Origin: Gigaspora rosea | Lineage: Eukaryota; Glomeromycota; Glomeromycetes; Diversisporales; Gigasporaceae | DNA length: 64,000 bases | Direction of reading: 5' to 3' | Assembly: GCA_003550325.1 (NCBI GenBank) | Contig: QKWP01000050.1 | Span: forward strand, 394,893 to 458,892 | Part shown: positions 10,098 to 22,693 of the stretch, piece after piece | Layout of the letters: the number at the start of each line of letters is the position of its first letter | Numbering within the stretch: position 1 is the stretch's first letter | Notes under the pieces: generated by a model | Seen by the model: only the letters and a program-made list of their open reading frames with translations | The model's database searches: none | Told to the model about the DNA's origin: nothing | Translations under genes and position numbers: made by a program

Positions 10098-10805
10098 TAT
10101 TATAGAACGATAGTTTATTATATTACCTTATTATTTTATTATTTCATTTATATTATTATATTTTATTATTATATTGTATTATATTATTATCTTGAGAAGT
10201 TAGAATAGTTAATGCCGCTTATAACGCTTATACTGATTATAATGCTTATAATGATTATAACGCTTATTATGATTATCACGCTTATAATGCTTATGACGCT
10301 TATAGCGCTTATACCGCTTATGACGCTTATGACGCTTATAGTGCTTATACCGCTTATAACGCTTATACTGTTTATAATGCTTATGTTGCTCTTGTAGATT
10401 ATAGTGTTTATCATTGTAAATCAACGTTTATAACGCTTATTCTAAAATGTATTTAAAGACACAGAATTTCCCTTAGTCAAACTAGACCAAGACACCCCAC
10501 TTCTCTTATATTTATTATACATCTTGTACTAGGATTTCTTAGGAACAGAACCTAAGGATAGCCTATCTTAGATTATTAATAAAAAAACTATTTATCTGAA
10601 TAATACTAATTTTATTATCAAGTAATAGTAAAATTGATAATTCCTCATTGAATACTCTACCGAACTGCCCTAAGAGAAGAGTATAATTTCTTACAGACAA
10701 AGGAATTATACCTACCTCTTGGACACCACTATAAACTGATAAAGGATCCCTGTAGCCGTGTCTTTGTTATAGTAAGGAGTAAAAGAAGGCCTCTCTACTG
10801 TAACA
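10098..10805 (+). repeat. 3' LTR
   Basis: Matches 1406-2115. Relative to the 5' LTR it has lost one A (GAAACC to GAACC) and one C (GCCCTAT to GCCTAT) in homopolymers and shows many CG to TG or CA changes. It ends CTGTAACA, followed by the duplication GTGC. Confidence 0.93.
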
Positions 10806-11354
10806 GTGCGAGAAGCAATTATCCCAGATCCCAATATTCAATTTGGACAGTTAAAAGACTTTCTCTCACGAGGCTAAGAAGTAGTGCGGACATCAAAAGA
10901 CAAAAGAGTAGCAGACTGAGAATAAGAACGATTAAATTATTCTTTGGATCAATGAACTCAATTAGGTATTTTAAAGAGTCGAGTCTATTTCTATTCGGTT
11001 AAGTCTAGTTCATCACTAACAGACGTTTCATCTTGGGATTCTGTGCATTTATTTTCACAGGGGATATAATGGCTACAGTAGCCATAGTTTTGGTAAGCGT
11101 AACAGGTGAAGGGGTCGCAACAGCTGGGAAGTAGTAAATTATTTAAAAGAAAACTAAGCCAAAAAGGGTCAGTTTATTATTGAGGAGAAACCGAAGTATA
11201 TAATCCACAAAGAAACCCCGATAAAGAGAGAGAGACGAAAATAATAACGGAATGTCCGGAGGATGACCAAAGTAATTCAGATGCAGAAGCTCCAATTCTC
11301 TTACAGAAGATGCGAAGTAAAACTCTAATTGTTCAAAAATCTGTATTTAATTAA
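10806..11354 (+). pseudogene. Downstream part of the interrupted reading frame; ten stops
   Basis: One frame runs from 10806 to a TAA at 11352-11354 and joins 1372-1405 in phase. It has no shift but ten internal stops: TAA at 10875, 10923, 11067, 11094 and 11100, TAG at 11079 and 11085, TGA at 10917, 10953 and 11181. Each is one C-to-T change from Gln (CAA/CAG) or Arg (CGA), and the surroundings read naturally with those residues. Recognisable stretches are REAIIPDPNIQFGQLKDFL, LGILKSRVYFYSVKSSSS and SDAEAPILLQKMRSKTLIVQ. The protein would be about 190 aa, hydrophilic, Ser/Gln/Lys-rich. I do not recognise the family; it could be a host gene or an older transposon ORF. Confidence 0.6.
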
Positions 11355-11713
11355 TTAAGGTTAGCATAGCAGATTGGCTTAATATTGTTCTTTTTTTTTC
11401 TTTATTGCTATGCAAGCCTTAAATATTATTTTGCTTCACCAATCCTGAAAAGTACTATTTTAGAAATAAGTACTTATCTGTTATATAATCAGTAAATTAG
11501 AAAACTATTCCATGGTACGCCAAGGGTCTGGTATCTTAAAATTCAGTAATCGGTATACTAATAAAAATTTGTCTTATTTGAAAAAATAAAATTTATATAA
11601 AAAATAAAGTGAAACCTCTTAATTCGCTAGATCTATGTTTTTAATAAAAGAGATTGTATCAAAAATAAGCATATCTTATACCTTCTATCCCTAAAATATC
11701 AAGAGAAATATAA
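11355..11713. other. Non-coding, AT-rich
   Basis: A small hairpin-like pair (GGTTAGCATAGCAG and TTGCTATGCAAGCC, about 11356-11411) flanks a T-run. Nothing else is recognisable before the MITE at 11714. Confidence 0.5.
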
Positions 11714-11879
11714 GAGGCATGCTATTTATTACATAATATTTTTTACTTAGTAGCCACCTCTGCCCATGTATGTTGTAATCATTTTATTTAATACTGATTG
11801 ATTAATATAATATATAAATGTAATCACTACCTCTGACCATGTATCCATGGTAAAAATTATGTAATAAATGGCATGCCCC
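11714..11879. mobile_element. Small TIR element with TAA target duplication
   Basis: Ends are inverted repeats: GAGGCATGCTATTTATTACA on the left against TGTAATAAATGGCATGCCCC on the right. TAA flanks both sides (11711-11713, 11880-11882). A 3-bp TWA duplication is typical of PIF/Harbinger (Tourist) MITEs. It lies just upstream of the pseudogene at 11887. An inner direct repeat (ACCTCTGMCCATGTAT) is present. Confidence 0.6.
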
Positions 11880-11886
11880 TAATACC

Positions 11887-13915
11887 ATGAGTGCTTTCAG
11901 AAATAAAACGTTGCATCCAGAAGCATATACTTTATTGCTAAAAGTTTACCAAGAAGTGAATCCAACAAAAAAAAGAGATATTGCTATTCGAGAAGCACAG
12001 GCCTGTGGAACGAGTTGAAAGGTAATAAAGATTTGCTGGAGAAAAAAATTGAGTTACTAAAGCTTGAGGGTGAAGAAAAAAATTGGAAAGACAACTCTTT
12101 TTCGTTAAGGCTGCCTGTCAAAGCCAAGAACATAATACATTAAAGCACAAGCTTCTTCTACTACCATTGCCAAAGATACCACTGAAGATATCACTGAAAA
12201 CACCACTGAAGTTACAACTGATTACCTGTCTAAAAGTAGAGAAACACTAGCTCAAACCAAGTTAAAAGAAGAACTCATTCGACTAAATCAGGAATTGTCG
12301 CAACTTCAAGATCGAGAAGATAAAGGTATGGTAAAAAGTTTTATATATTAAAAAAAGACGATCTTACATTTAAGCAGACCTATCGAATAATTGATTGTGG
12401 GACTACAGAGGTTAGAAATAGGTGATACTTAATTGTCACATTTAATAATTTATTAAGAATCAAATTCTTTTAATTGATCATGCTGTGTGACATTTTATTG
12501 CGCTTTGCAAAAATATGTGATCTCGGCAGATCTTAATGTCATGTAAAATTAGCTGATTCTAGTAGATTTTTTAAAGAATTTCAAAGATTTCGGATAAAAT
12601 ATAGACGTTATTTATTGAAAATTATGATTAATAGAAATTGTTGTAAAATCCGAAATTTTCTGTATCATCACACAGGGTCACACTTTTTTGCAAAGCTCTA
12701 TAATTTCTAAGCCCTGTAGTCCCATCACTAATTGTGGGCACAATACCGGTATATTTAATATCTTAAATAACCTTATTGTATATAATAAACGAATGCAATT
12801 AATTTTTTCAATTGCTGCTTTAATGATTGTAATATAATTTAATTATAATCAATTATTCGGCACCTCTGCACTTAAATCCAAATTTACTATTCCGAAATTA
12901 ATCAATGCCTGTTTTAAATCGATGGTACCATGGCTGTTCCCATTAAGTTTGAGTGTGCACTGCTACAGTATCTTACATTTGCAATCCTCACTAAAAAAAG
13001 TAATCATTTTATTAGCAAAATCTCTTCATCTTATGCCTAAACTTTCCACTCGAAGTGAAATTCAGGTCACTAAATGCTGCAGCAATAACATCTCGAACTT
13101 TTAAGGGCCGCTCTGGTGTCGTCTTTTAAATTAGTGAAAAAATTTAAACCTTTTTTTTTTCTATCCCTAGATTTAATAACAGATGCTGCTAGTGAAAGAA
13201 AAAAGGTGGTTCAAAATGAAATTTTAGCATCATCGAAAGCTCTATCAAAACTTAAAAGTCAAAAGAATATTCAACAAAACTATTGGGACTGAAAAAGGCA
13301 AAAACTTCAGCAAGTTGAAGATCAATTGAAGGCAGCAGGTATTAATACGCAACTCATTAAGCCAGTTGGTCGCCCACGTTTAGAAGAAGCACAACCTGGT
13401 TTGCTGGAAACTATTTTACATCTTGTTTTTTTCAGATGGGCAGGCGGATGAACTAAGATGTTTGGAAATAATACGGTCTGTCAAGATTTTGGATCAACTT
13501 CATGCTGCATTTGAACAAATGAATTACAAGATATCACATTCGGCTACATACCTCCAACTCCTTTCAAAACAGTTTAATACTGAAGAAGGAAAATGGCATG
13601 TCAAAACTGTACCTGTTAAACTTCTAAGATCGCAAAGCACTGCAAGAAAAAGGCACGAGGATACATATTTCTGTGCTTCTTTTGTTAGAAATATTAAAGA
13701 AATGGTATCATTATTAGGACTTCAAAGCATTTTAACTATCTCCCAAGATGACAAGACAAAGATACCTCTCGGTTTGGCTGTAGCAAACAAGCAAGCACCA
13801 ATCCCAATAAGAGTAGAATACAGAGTGGAACTTCCAGACCATGATTAGGTCGTCGCTAAGAAACACAAGCTAATTCCGTCCGTCTATGTGATATTAGAAA
13901 TGCAAAGTGGTAAGT
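11887..13915 (+). pseudogene. Two-exon pseudogene of an unidentified family
   Basis: ATG at 11887 (MSAFRNKTLHPEAYTLLLKV). Exon 1 runs to 12325, encodes a Lys/Glu-rich coiled-coil-like stretch and a Thr/Glu-rich linker, and has frame changes near 12003 and 12100. The intron 12326-13170 has GT (GTATGG) and a T-rich tract with CCCTAG; phase is kept across it. Exon 2 carries QLIKPVGRPRLEEAQPGLLE, DQLHAAFEQMNYKISHSATY and ISQDDKTKIPLGLAVANKQA. Breaks are a TGA at about 13290, an extra T in a T7 run near 13430 and TAG for Trp in DHD-x-VVA at about 13845. The C-terminal half is absent after about 13915. It resembles a multi-copy family that may be transposon-derived, but I cannot name it. Confidence 0.6.
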
Positions 13916-14455
13916 AAATAGATGAAAAAAAAGATATATTAGTATAGGTCCGTTCAAAAATAATTTTAATAATAAAAAAAGATTGATGGGCGATTTTTAT
14001 ATATATAGTAAGTAATAAAAACTGATGCCTGAAAAAATGCACTTGAATTATGATTAGTACTAAATTATTCACAAATAAGCATTAATAAAAATATGTAGAA
14101 TCCTATTGCTTACATAAAAATATAACTGGTAAAAATTTGCTATGTACTCAAACTGCCATTCATCAATTCCTATTGCTTACATAAAAATTATCACTGGTAA
14201 AAATTCACTACGTTGAATGGCATGATTCGAATGCCACTCTTCGTGTCATTCAACGTAGCAAATTTTTAAATTTACCAGTATAGTATTGTATTGCCCATCT
14301 CTACTTTTATTGGCTTCACTCATTGACAGTTAGCTCACCGAGTTTACTTAACGGGAAATTGTAACTTGGTGTGATGCTAGTCAATGTATGTGTACGTATA
14401 GTAAATACATATGTGCCCTCAAAAGTAGAAACTAGACAATTTAGCAGATCACGGG
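13916..14455. repeat. Non-coding stretch with a fold-back repeat
   Basis: A direct pair (CCTATTGCTTACATAAAAAT at 14102 and 14168) is followed by a hairpin whose arms include CACTACGTTGAATGGCAT (about 14206-14223) and GTCATTCAACGTAGC (about 14235-14249), with outer arms ACTGGTAAAAATT and AATTTTTAAATTTACCAGT. It looks like a small fold-back MITE. No gene is seen. Confidence 0.55.
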
Positions 14456-14715
14456 TCCATTCCGATCTTAGGATCCAGTGATTAGATTTTAATGATTTTG
14501 GGCTTGCTAGAATTCTCTCATTGTGAGGATCATTTTGGTAGTTAAATCTTTGAAATTGGCCCAGTAGATCAAAAGTTATTTACTATTAAATATTATATCT
14601 AACTTTTTAATAATCATAAAATCTGATTGGCTGATTGGGGCATCAGGTGGGGTTGGGTGGGGTAGGGGTAAGGTGGGCTCATAGTAAAAAAAATCAGCTA
14701 ATTTCTGGAAGCCCC
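14455..14715. mobile_element. Half copy of the 53-kb fold-back element
   Basis: It is the reverse complement of about 53173-53420, including GATCATTTTGGTAGTTAAAT, the G-rich tract around 14640-14670 and the terminus CTGGAAGCCCC followed by TTA. Only one end is present here, so this copy is truncated or a solo arm. Confidence 0.7.
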
Positions 14716-14718
14716 TTA

Positions 14719-17700
14719 CTAGTAAATTCTGAAATTAACAAGTTAAGTTGATCATATTCAGTTTGTACTACTTTGATATTTAATTTCAAATTTTCTAAAT
14801 TTGTTGTACAGCTAGTCATACTGAATATTTCTAGAGCTTCATCAAAAGTGAAATAATGCTCTTTTTGTGTTAAATTAATTGAAGGTACTGTTCAAAGATT
14901 TTGAAGAAGTTGTGGCTCATTTCATAGTTCTGTTATGAATCATGCTACTGATTCTGCATATCTATATTTCTTTGTAATATAAAACAAAAGTGCAAATACT
15001 ATTAACTATGAAGTTGTAAATCAAAGTTTCTAATATGAATACCAAGTTTGTGCAATTTTATATACCCTAACCACAGATAAAAATTATACCATATTTTTAA
15101 AATATTATTGTTTGTTTTAGGAATATCATTAATAGAAATATTTTCTGTTTTAATACAGTGGCCTACCAAGGTATTGTGGACACTTTTTAAAAATTTGTAT
15201 AAAGCTAAATATAAAAGGTAAAAAGCTAAAAATAAAATTATAAACTTATTAAATCTATATCTTTTAAATAAAAAAAAAATTATAAAATTCTATGCAAAAC
15301 TTTTTAAGATAATTAAATTTAAAAAAAATTTTAAATTTTTAATCACGTCGATTTCCAGTTTTTAATATAGATTTAGTATAAATTGAATACTAATTTTTAG
15401 TATATATAAAAATTATTTTTTTTATTAAGTAAACTAAATCTAATTATTAAATAAAATTTGTTTAGTATAACAAATTATACATATTGTAAAAATTTCAGAA
15501 TTTTTTGAAATTTTTTCATTAAATTGCTATATATAGTAATAAAATTACCATATTTAGCAATTTTTCAATTTTTATTTAATAATTTAGCTTTTATATTTAA
15601 TAAAAATGTTTTGCTTAATATTTTTTAAAAATCTCTAAAAATTTAGTAATATGTAATTTGTTATGCTGAACAAATTTTACTTAATTATTAAGTTTAATTT
15701 ACTTAATAAAAAAATTTTTTTATTATATAGTAAATATAATAACTAGTTTTTTAAAAATTACTAATTTTGTCTTTGTGTAACATTATACAATATTAATTAA
15801 TCTTATCTATTTCAAAAAGTACAACATAGAATTTTTTAATCTTTTTTTTATTTAAAAAATATAGATTTAATAAATTTATAGTTTTATTTTAGCTTCTTAA
15901 CTTATTTATTTAGCTTTATACAAATTTTTAAAAAGTGTCCACATTACTATGGTAGGCCACTGTATATTGATAGATTGCAACTTCTACAGCTGTTCAAAGA
16001 AGCTCAAGTACTTGAAATATTGCTAAGCTTATCAAAAAATTTAACACCGAACTGTGTAGCAAGCTCAAAAAGCCCATAATCTGAAAAAGCAGTAATTATT
16101 GCACTGCATATTGCCTTGTTTGTATGCTATTGTCCCAAAATGCAATGTATAGTTTGTTCATTACTTTTATAACTTTTTATGTGGCAATAAATTGCTTCAT
16201 CATATACTAAATTTAATATACCATCTTTTGTATAACCAAAAATCTTCTAAAACATTTTGACAGCTTTGTAAACATGCTTATCTTTGCTTAGAGGATTTAC
16301 AAACAATGTTGAATCAATATTGGCTTTAATAGCTTTGACAATATGGTCACTATCAAAAGTTTGTCCTGTACTAATTAGTTAATTAAAAGTCCAATCTAAT
16401 GTAGTTTGGCATTGTTCCATAATTGAACTTATACCAAAAGGAGGGTAGTTTCTTATATTATTATCCAAATTAACAAGCTCAAAATATTGGTATTGAAAGA
16501 CCATTTGTGCTATTGCATGTATAGTATTGTACACAACATCAAAAATATTACTATATTGAAAGGTTGCATCTTTCAAATCAATATTATCTATAGCTGCAAT
16601 ATTTATTATGTTTGGATTTAAATTTATTTTGAATGAAGATCTGCAGCAAGTATTCTTTTTTTTTGGATATGAACTTCATGATCTTTAACATATGCTAATA
16701 CTTGAACTGTATAAAGAATTTTGTACAAAACTTCTATCATTTTTGGTTGCCAACAAAGAAAAAAGAGAATATATGTAAACCATATTTTCTATTGGGAAAA
16801 GCAATAGTAAGTATTACAGAAGCAAAAAAGGATGAAATTAGTTCAATTTTTTTTTTTCAACTGTGAAGAGGCATATTTCTTTCTTTTTTTTTTCTAGCTA
16901 ATACTTGCAACTTTTTTTTTTTATAGTTAGAATTAATCTATAAAAAAAGTTAACAAGAGATGTTGGCATAGCTAGATAGCATTCATCAAAAGATTTAGGC
17001 TCTTCAAGTGATGATAATTTTTTTTAAATTCAGATTATTCTTTTAATATAGAAGAAGCAAGCATGCTTCCTAGTGAATAAGTTGTAGCAGTTTTTAATAA
17101 TTGTTCTTGACCTTGTTCTTCACTAACTTTGATTTTTTTAATAGCAAATGCTGTTTTTATTAAAAAACAACCTGGAACTGTATATATTGTAGAAAATGTA
17201 CTTATATATTTTTTTATTTCAGATTTATCTGTTGTAATATTATTAAAAAGTTTAACAAGTTATTTTAATAATATACTAATTTTTTTAGATTTATTTTCTG
17301 ATTTAGCTATTTGTTCAATCCACTTGGCTAAAAACTTCAAAGCAAACTTGGTATCAGTCTCATATAGTTGTCATTCTACATATGAAATGAGACTTTCTCC
17401 TTTTTTTTTGGTTGAATTTGCAAATGATCTCTATTTTTACAACATAGCTTGTACAAATAAAACAAGATTTATCATTAATTAGTGATTTTTTGATAGATCT
17501 CCATATTCAGTCATTGCCAAGCACTTGAACAAACCAATATATGGTGCTTGAATTGTGCATTCACACACTTTTCACATGTGCAATATACATGTTTTACCTC
17601 AAGTAAAAAAATATTTTGGTTTATTACAAAATAGGCAGCAATGTAAGCTTATTTTACTTTCATTAGCAGATTATTCTTTTTTAGATTCAAATTCATGTAC

Positions 17701-18165
17701 AGTTCTTTGATTAAAGTTTAAATAGCACAAACAAATTCTTAGTGCTAAAATATCACCTTTAATATCTTTTACAGCTTGAGAATCAATTTCCTATGCACTA
17801 GATAGTTGCCTTAAATAATGTTCTCCTGGTTCAGTACATTTTTGAATTATATTATCATCATTGTCATTGTCAACAATAACACAATGTGCAGTTTTAACAT
17901 TACGATTTGGAATAGAAGGCACTAGCTGTTCAAATTCTTCAAATATTTCTGTTTTATCATCATTTTGAAGAACTTCATCATCACTTTCAAATAGTTCATT
18001 ATCTGACTTATTAATTAATTGAGTTATGATTTCTTGCAAATTTTTCAATGAATGATGATCAAACATGAGTGTCTCATTATATATTTCATGTTCAATACTT
18101 GTATCAAATTCTTGACTAAACTCATCATAAACCTCTTTATATTCAGATGAAACTTTATACAAAAA
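14719..18165 (-). pseudogene. Decayed minus-strand gene, unknown family
   Basis: Coding sense runs from an ATG near 18162 leftwards. The first 123 codons are open and very acidic (FDTSIEHEIYNE, FESDDEVLQNDDK). Then come ILALRICLCYLNFNQRTVHEF, a Cys/His segment CCLFCNKPKYFF and, further on, IHCILGQ-x-HTNKA and LFELATQFGVKFFDKLSNIS; the last exon-like piece lies at 14720-14880. Numerous stops and shifts interrupt it, several at positions where Trp fits. A TA-flanked palindromic MITE (15156-15962) splits it. I think this is a multi-copy glomeromycotan family, possibly transposon-derived; no catalytic signature is secure. Confidence 0.5.
15156..15962. mobile_element. Palindromic MITE with TA duplication
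   Basis: Left end CAGTGGCCTACCAAGGTATT and right end ending ATGGTAGGCCACTG are inverted repeats, extending inward through GTGGACACTTTTTAAAAATT to most of the element, so it is close to a full-length palindrome of about 800 bp. TA flanks both sides (15154-15155 and 15963-15964), the Tc1/mariner signature. No transposase is encoded. Confidence 0.85.
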
Positions 18166-21100
18166 TTCTTCTATAGTTTTTATTTATTTGTTTTTTTTAT
18201 AAAAATAGATACTACTAATAATTTTTTCAATATTATTTTTTTGCAGTATAGAAGATGAATATGAGAAGTATTTATAATAATTTGTCTATCTATACATTAA
18301 TTATTTAAGTATATTATTCAGATTTAGCCCTTCTGATCATTAACATATCGGGCAGTCAACACTCTAAACTAAATCTATATATATCTAACTCTGGTTTATC
18401 TTGAACAAAAAGGTTAAGAACATTTAATTTATACTGACATAATATAGATAGACATTTTTAAATAAAATTTTTTTTATGTACTGACATTTACTTGGTCAAT
18501 TTTATTGAGTTTTTTTATTTACTTCTCAGAAAACTTAATTACAATCGGTTAATTCACAGACAAGCTGTTTCATAAAAAATTGCAAATTCGCAGGCAAATT
18601 AATTCTATTTATTGTCATTAGAGTTAAGTTTAGTTAAAGTTTATTATTTATTTATTTATTATGAGTCGATTGTTTTATTTTTATTTCAAAAGAATCAACA
18701 ATACAATATTAATTATATTATATAGTTAATGGATGTAAAAGATCTGAAGAATCAGCATTTTTATATAACAATTATAGCTATTATCATAATTCCTTTGGCT
18801 GATTCGGTTAAGTTATTGATTTGGCATGATCCGTATAATTAAATAATTAATAAAAGCTATTTTTGTATCATACAATAATCATTTGACGATTGTCATAACA
18901 ATAATGTAAACGATTTTAAATTTTTATTCGAATGCTTGCCCAACATGTTTGGTGTGCTTAGTTTATGGAATGCCAACCAATAATCTTAACAAAAAAAGTA
19001 AAAAAGGAATCGAATATAAATAAGACTTTTACAACAAAAATATTACTGAGCAGGTGCTGCTATTTAAAAAGTTAAATATGATCATTAATTTGTTAACTGG
19101 ATTAAAAATGGATCTTGGGTTTGTCAAGAATGCATAAAGAATTATAATAAACGAAATAAAAGTAAAAAATTTTTTATGTTTATATTTATTTATATATTTT
19201 TCGTCTTCGACAAGATATGAAAAATAATTAGAAATAAATAAGTATTTTCGTTTGAATCTTTGGGGTATCACATCAACTATTTAATCAAAACTATCATAGT
19301 ACAAATTTTTTTTATGTTACATGAATAAGGCTATTGCTATTACATTATACAATAAGCCCTACTTCTGTACTTTAAAATGTATCAAATGATTATATAGGTG
19401 TGCAATCGCCTTAAAATTTTTACTAGTTATTTACATAAAGTTAAAGAATAAAGCTACATTTTTATTTTTTTTATTAATATATGAGTTTTAAACATTCACT
19501 TTAAAGAATGCTTGAAAATTCATTAATTAGGATGAAAAAATATCCTAAATATATAAGTCAAAACTTAATTAGAACTTTAGTAAAAAATAAAAAGTAGTCA
19601 CTTTGAAACAATTCTGATGAACAGTTTTCAATTAAAAAAAAATTAAAAAAATAATTGAGAGAATTTGTGCTTTTCTTTAGAATTAAGTAAAGTAAAATTA
19701 TATTTGATTAATTATTTAATTTTTTGATAAAAATCTAATCATAATAAAATGATCAATATAAATGACATATTTTTGATTAAATAGTCGATGTGACATTCCA
19801 ATAAATCTTGCAAAGAATAAGACTCGAAATTTAGTTTAATTTTTTAAAACCAAATTTTTTGTCTTCGACTAAAAATCATTTCTGCGATCATTTCTCATCG
19901 AATGCTCCTTCCTTTTATTCTATTTTCCACAAGATATAAAAAATAATTAAAATGAATAAATGCTTTTGTTTGAATGAAAATGGATCTTATACTTATTTTA
20001 TTTTTTAGTATCAGATCTCATGAAATTTTCAATCACGTTAAAGTACCAGTTAGGATTCAGCACATTTTTGTTCAAGCCATTATAAATTTATGACTTCAAA
20101 GTTAGTCTACTTCCAGTTGACATTTCTACCAAATCCACAGTTGTCAATTGCTAACTATAAGCTGTCGACCCAATAAGACGTATAAAGCTTAACACCATAA
20201 CCATTCTTGTCAAAAAAAGTTCTTTCAAAAGTATCAAGTTTCCCAAATAAGTAAGACTGCCAATTGTTGGGATGTCATGCGAGAAGAAATGAAATAATGG
20301 AAATTACATTTCTGAACCTATTTTTGGCAAATTTTTCTTTTGTCAAAAATAATTAGAATGAAAAATAATTAGAAATGAATAAATGCCTTCATTTGAACGA
20401 AAATGGAACAAGATGCACTTATATAACATTCCTGGTTTTAGTGCCATTGTATTACGCAGCTACCTAATATCAGATATTGTATATTATTAATAACAAATAT
20501 ATCTATTATTATTAGTTGAGATTTGGGTGTGAACAAACCCGAAACAATAATAGTTCTGAATTCTTTTAATGTTCTTTAAATTCATAATTTCGAACGAGTA
20601 TGTGTATTTTTGCTTAAAAAGTTTCAAAGCAAGCAGGTTCAGTCGCATTGCAAGTACTATATCAAATAGAATGAAAGGCTATTTTTGAGGGCGTGATCTT
20701 TCTCAGCTTTATTTTTTTTCTTGGTTAAAGCTACAAATCAATAAAGTATTTGTATAGCTAAGCAATTTTATCTGGTCTTGTGATTGTGGTTTCCTTTTAA
20801 GAACCCCTGAAAATGGCGATTAAAAAAAGCCTACCGTTGCAATTTACGCAATTTACTATTAAAAATAGGCATATCAATCACTCAAATTTCATATTAAAAA
20901 TTTTACCCCAGTGATATGTGTGACAAATCGTGTGACTGATAGTGTGTATAGTATGCGAAATTCGTATAGTACGCATATGATATGTAAACCATCTATATAC
21001 AAAATTTTGCAAGGAATAAATTTGCTTAGAAAATAAAAGGCAGTTTCATAAGGGAAAATTTAAGATATGAATAGTTTTATGATTTGTTCTAGAATATTCT

Positions 21101-21169
21101 AAAAAATTTTTTGCGTACTGTACTATACGCGGCACATCACTAGGTGTAACGTGAAAATTCATCTGTAGC
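18166..21169. other. Repeat-rich non-coding region
   Basis: No gene found. Three pieces (about 19195-19270, 19858-19985, 20330-20415) share AAAAATAATTAGAAATGAAT and TTTGAACGAAAATGG, in the opposite orientation to the tandem array at 36075-36560. Positions 19390-19650 form an inverted repeat with 23930-24190. A near-palindrome around GTATAGTACGCATATG lies at about 20965-20985. Confidence 0.5.
19390..19650. repeat. Inverted repeat partner of 23930-24190
   Basis: Shares GAAACAATTCTGATGAACAG (here) with the reverse complement of GTTCGTCAGAACTGTTTC (about 23956), and TGAAAATTCATTAATTAGGA with TCCTAATTAATGAATTTTCA. The copies may be the outer arms of a larger composite structure or two opposite insertions of one repeat. 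Confidence 0.6.
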
Positions 21170-21552
21170 TCAAAATCTCGTCTATGTAATTCCTAACAAA
21201 AAAAAATTCCTTGCAAAATTTTACTATAGGCATGTTTGTTACACCCTTCACAATTATATCGTACTCTAACCAAATAGAATTCACACTTGCTTAGAACTTG
21301 TAAGAAATATATGCACGTGAACTTACGTGTGCCTCGACCCGTGCCAAAACCCGTGAATTTTGGCTTAGTAAAGTGCAGCAAAACCAGGTCCATTTACGGT
21401 CCAAAATTTCCGGACAGACGGTCCAATCGGACCATTTTAGTCGTGATTGCCAACACGGAACTCACACGTGCAAACCGTTTATCTGGCCGTTCCACAGTCA
21501 CCGTACTGTTCCGTAGAAACACGCGCATATCTGGTTGGATTTTTTTATAGGG
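21170..21552. mobile_element. Partial copy of the CCCTATAAG-TIR element
   Basis: More GC-rich than its surroundings. The 3' part resembles 52190-52823 and 56470-56852: CCTTGCAAAATTTTACTATA, then a CGTG-rich block and the terminus TTTTTATAGGG. The left terminus is not found. The overlapping ORFs on both strands (about 66-87 codons) are by-products. Confidence 0.45.
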
Positions 21553-22205
21553 CATAGATTTAAATTTGGTAAAAATAATTAGCGCTCTGCGTATATATAT
21601 AAAGCGTATATATGCGTATTTTAAATTTGCTTGATCAGAAAATGTGTGCATACTTTTAGAGTTTGTGTTAATAAAAATTTTTGAATTTATAACACTGCAT
21701 CTTGGTCTTATGGTAACAATATTTTAGCGTAAATGCATTTTGATTTAATTTCTGGCGATTTATTTAGGCTTGAATAAGTTCTCTCACGATTTCTTAAAGA
21801 CTTGAAATTATCTGGTCAATTTCTAATGAATTATTAAAGTCCTTGAGTGATTTATATAATTACATATAAAAATAAGTTACGCCACGTTGTTATATTGTGA
21901 TTGCTCAATTACTAATGAGTTATTTAAATCATCAGTGACATTTTATGCTTCTTAGTCAAAAGTTGTTTATGCCACGATACCTTAGCGAAATTCATCAATT
22001 GGTTCAATTTTTAACGTTTAATTTAAATTTGTGTGCGACTTTTCATATTTACTAACGCGATTTTGATGATTTCGATTTGTATCGTAAGAAAAGTAGGACG
22101 GTGAATGAAATATGGGATAATGTCTAGAAAAAATCTTGAATAAGTTCCATTAATATCATAAGAATCTTCAAAGACTTTAATTAAATCTTCATTTATTAAG
22201 ATTAT

Positions 22206-22660
22206 AGTTGGTGGTAGAATTAATTTTACAAATTAATACGGTTACGGCATTGCCGTATTTTTTGCCGTAATTGTGTGAGCCGTAAAGCCGTAAAGCCGTA
22301 ATGCCTTAATGCCGTAATGCCGTAATCCCGTAATGCAGAAATACTATCTGCTATTATACCGTTTGTTAAAACGCTGTACTGTATTGTGGTTTCCTTTAAA
22401 TAATGTACTATGATATTAAATTTTTTTTCGAATTTGACTTCATTGATTTAGAACATGTAATGACTATGAAAAAAGGGGCTTGCGGTCTATTTTATTTTGA
22501 TTAAATGTTGATTTATATTTTTGGCCAATTAGACCAGTATATAAGTCATGGTTTGAGAACGTCTTTAACGAGCTAATTGATCGAAAATGACATCATTGTT
22601 AGGCCACGCAAAGTTGATTTTTCGTTTTGCATTACCCGCCGTCCCATTTTTTCAATTTTT

Positions 22661-22693
<33 letters not shown>

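Larger units (their letters stand above)
1406..10805 (+). mobile_element. Ty3/Gypsy-type LTR retrotransposon, about 9.4 kb
   Basis: Two direct LTRs of about 710 bp bound the element. The internal order is primer site, gag, protease, reverse transcriptase, RNase H, integrase; integrase after RT/RNase H is the Ty3/Gypsy order. An extra ORF follows integrase. The LTRs differ at roughly 30-35 positions by eye, about 95% identity, so insertion is not very recent; many differences are CG versus TG or CA. The gag-pol frame has 11 in-frame TGA and 2 in-frame TAA codons and about 11 frame breaks, so this copy should not make a functional polyprotein with the standard code. The 4-bp duplication is slightly shorter than the usual 5 bp. 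Confidence 0.93.

Noticed and set aside
12922-13104. 60-codon ORF starting MVPWLFPLSL
   Set aside because: It lies inside the inferred intron 12326-13170 and has no independent support.
22236-22330. GCCGTAATG array considered as telomeric repeat
   Set aside because: Wrong unit for a fungal telomere, and it occurs in both orientations inside transposon arms.
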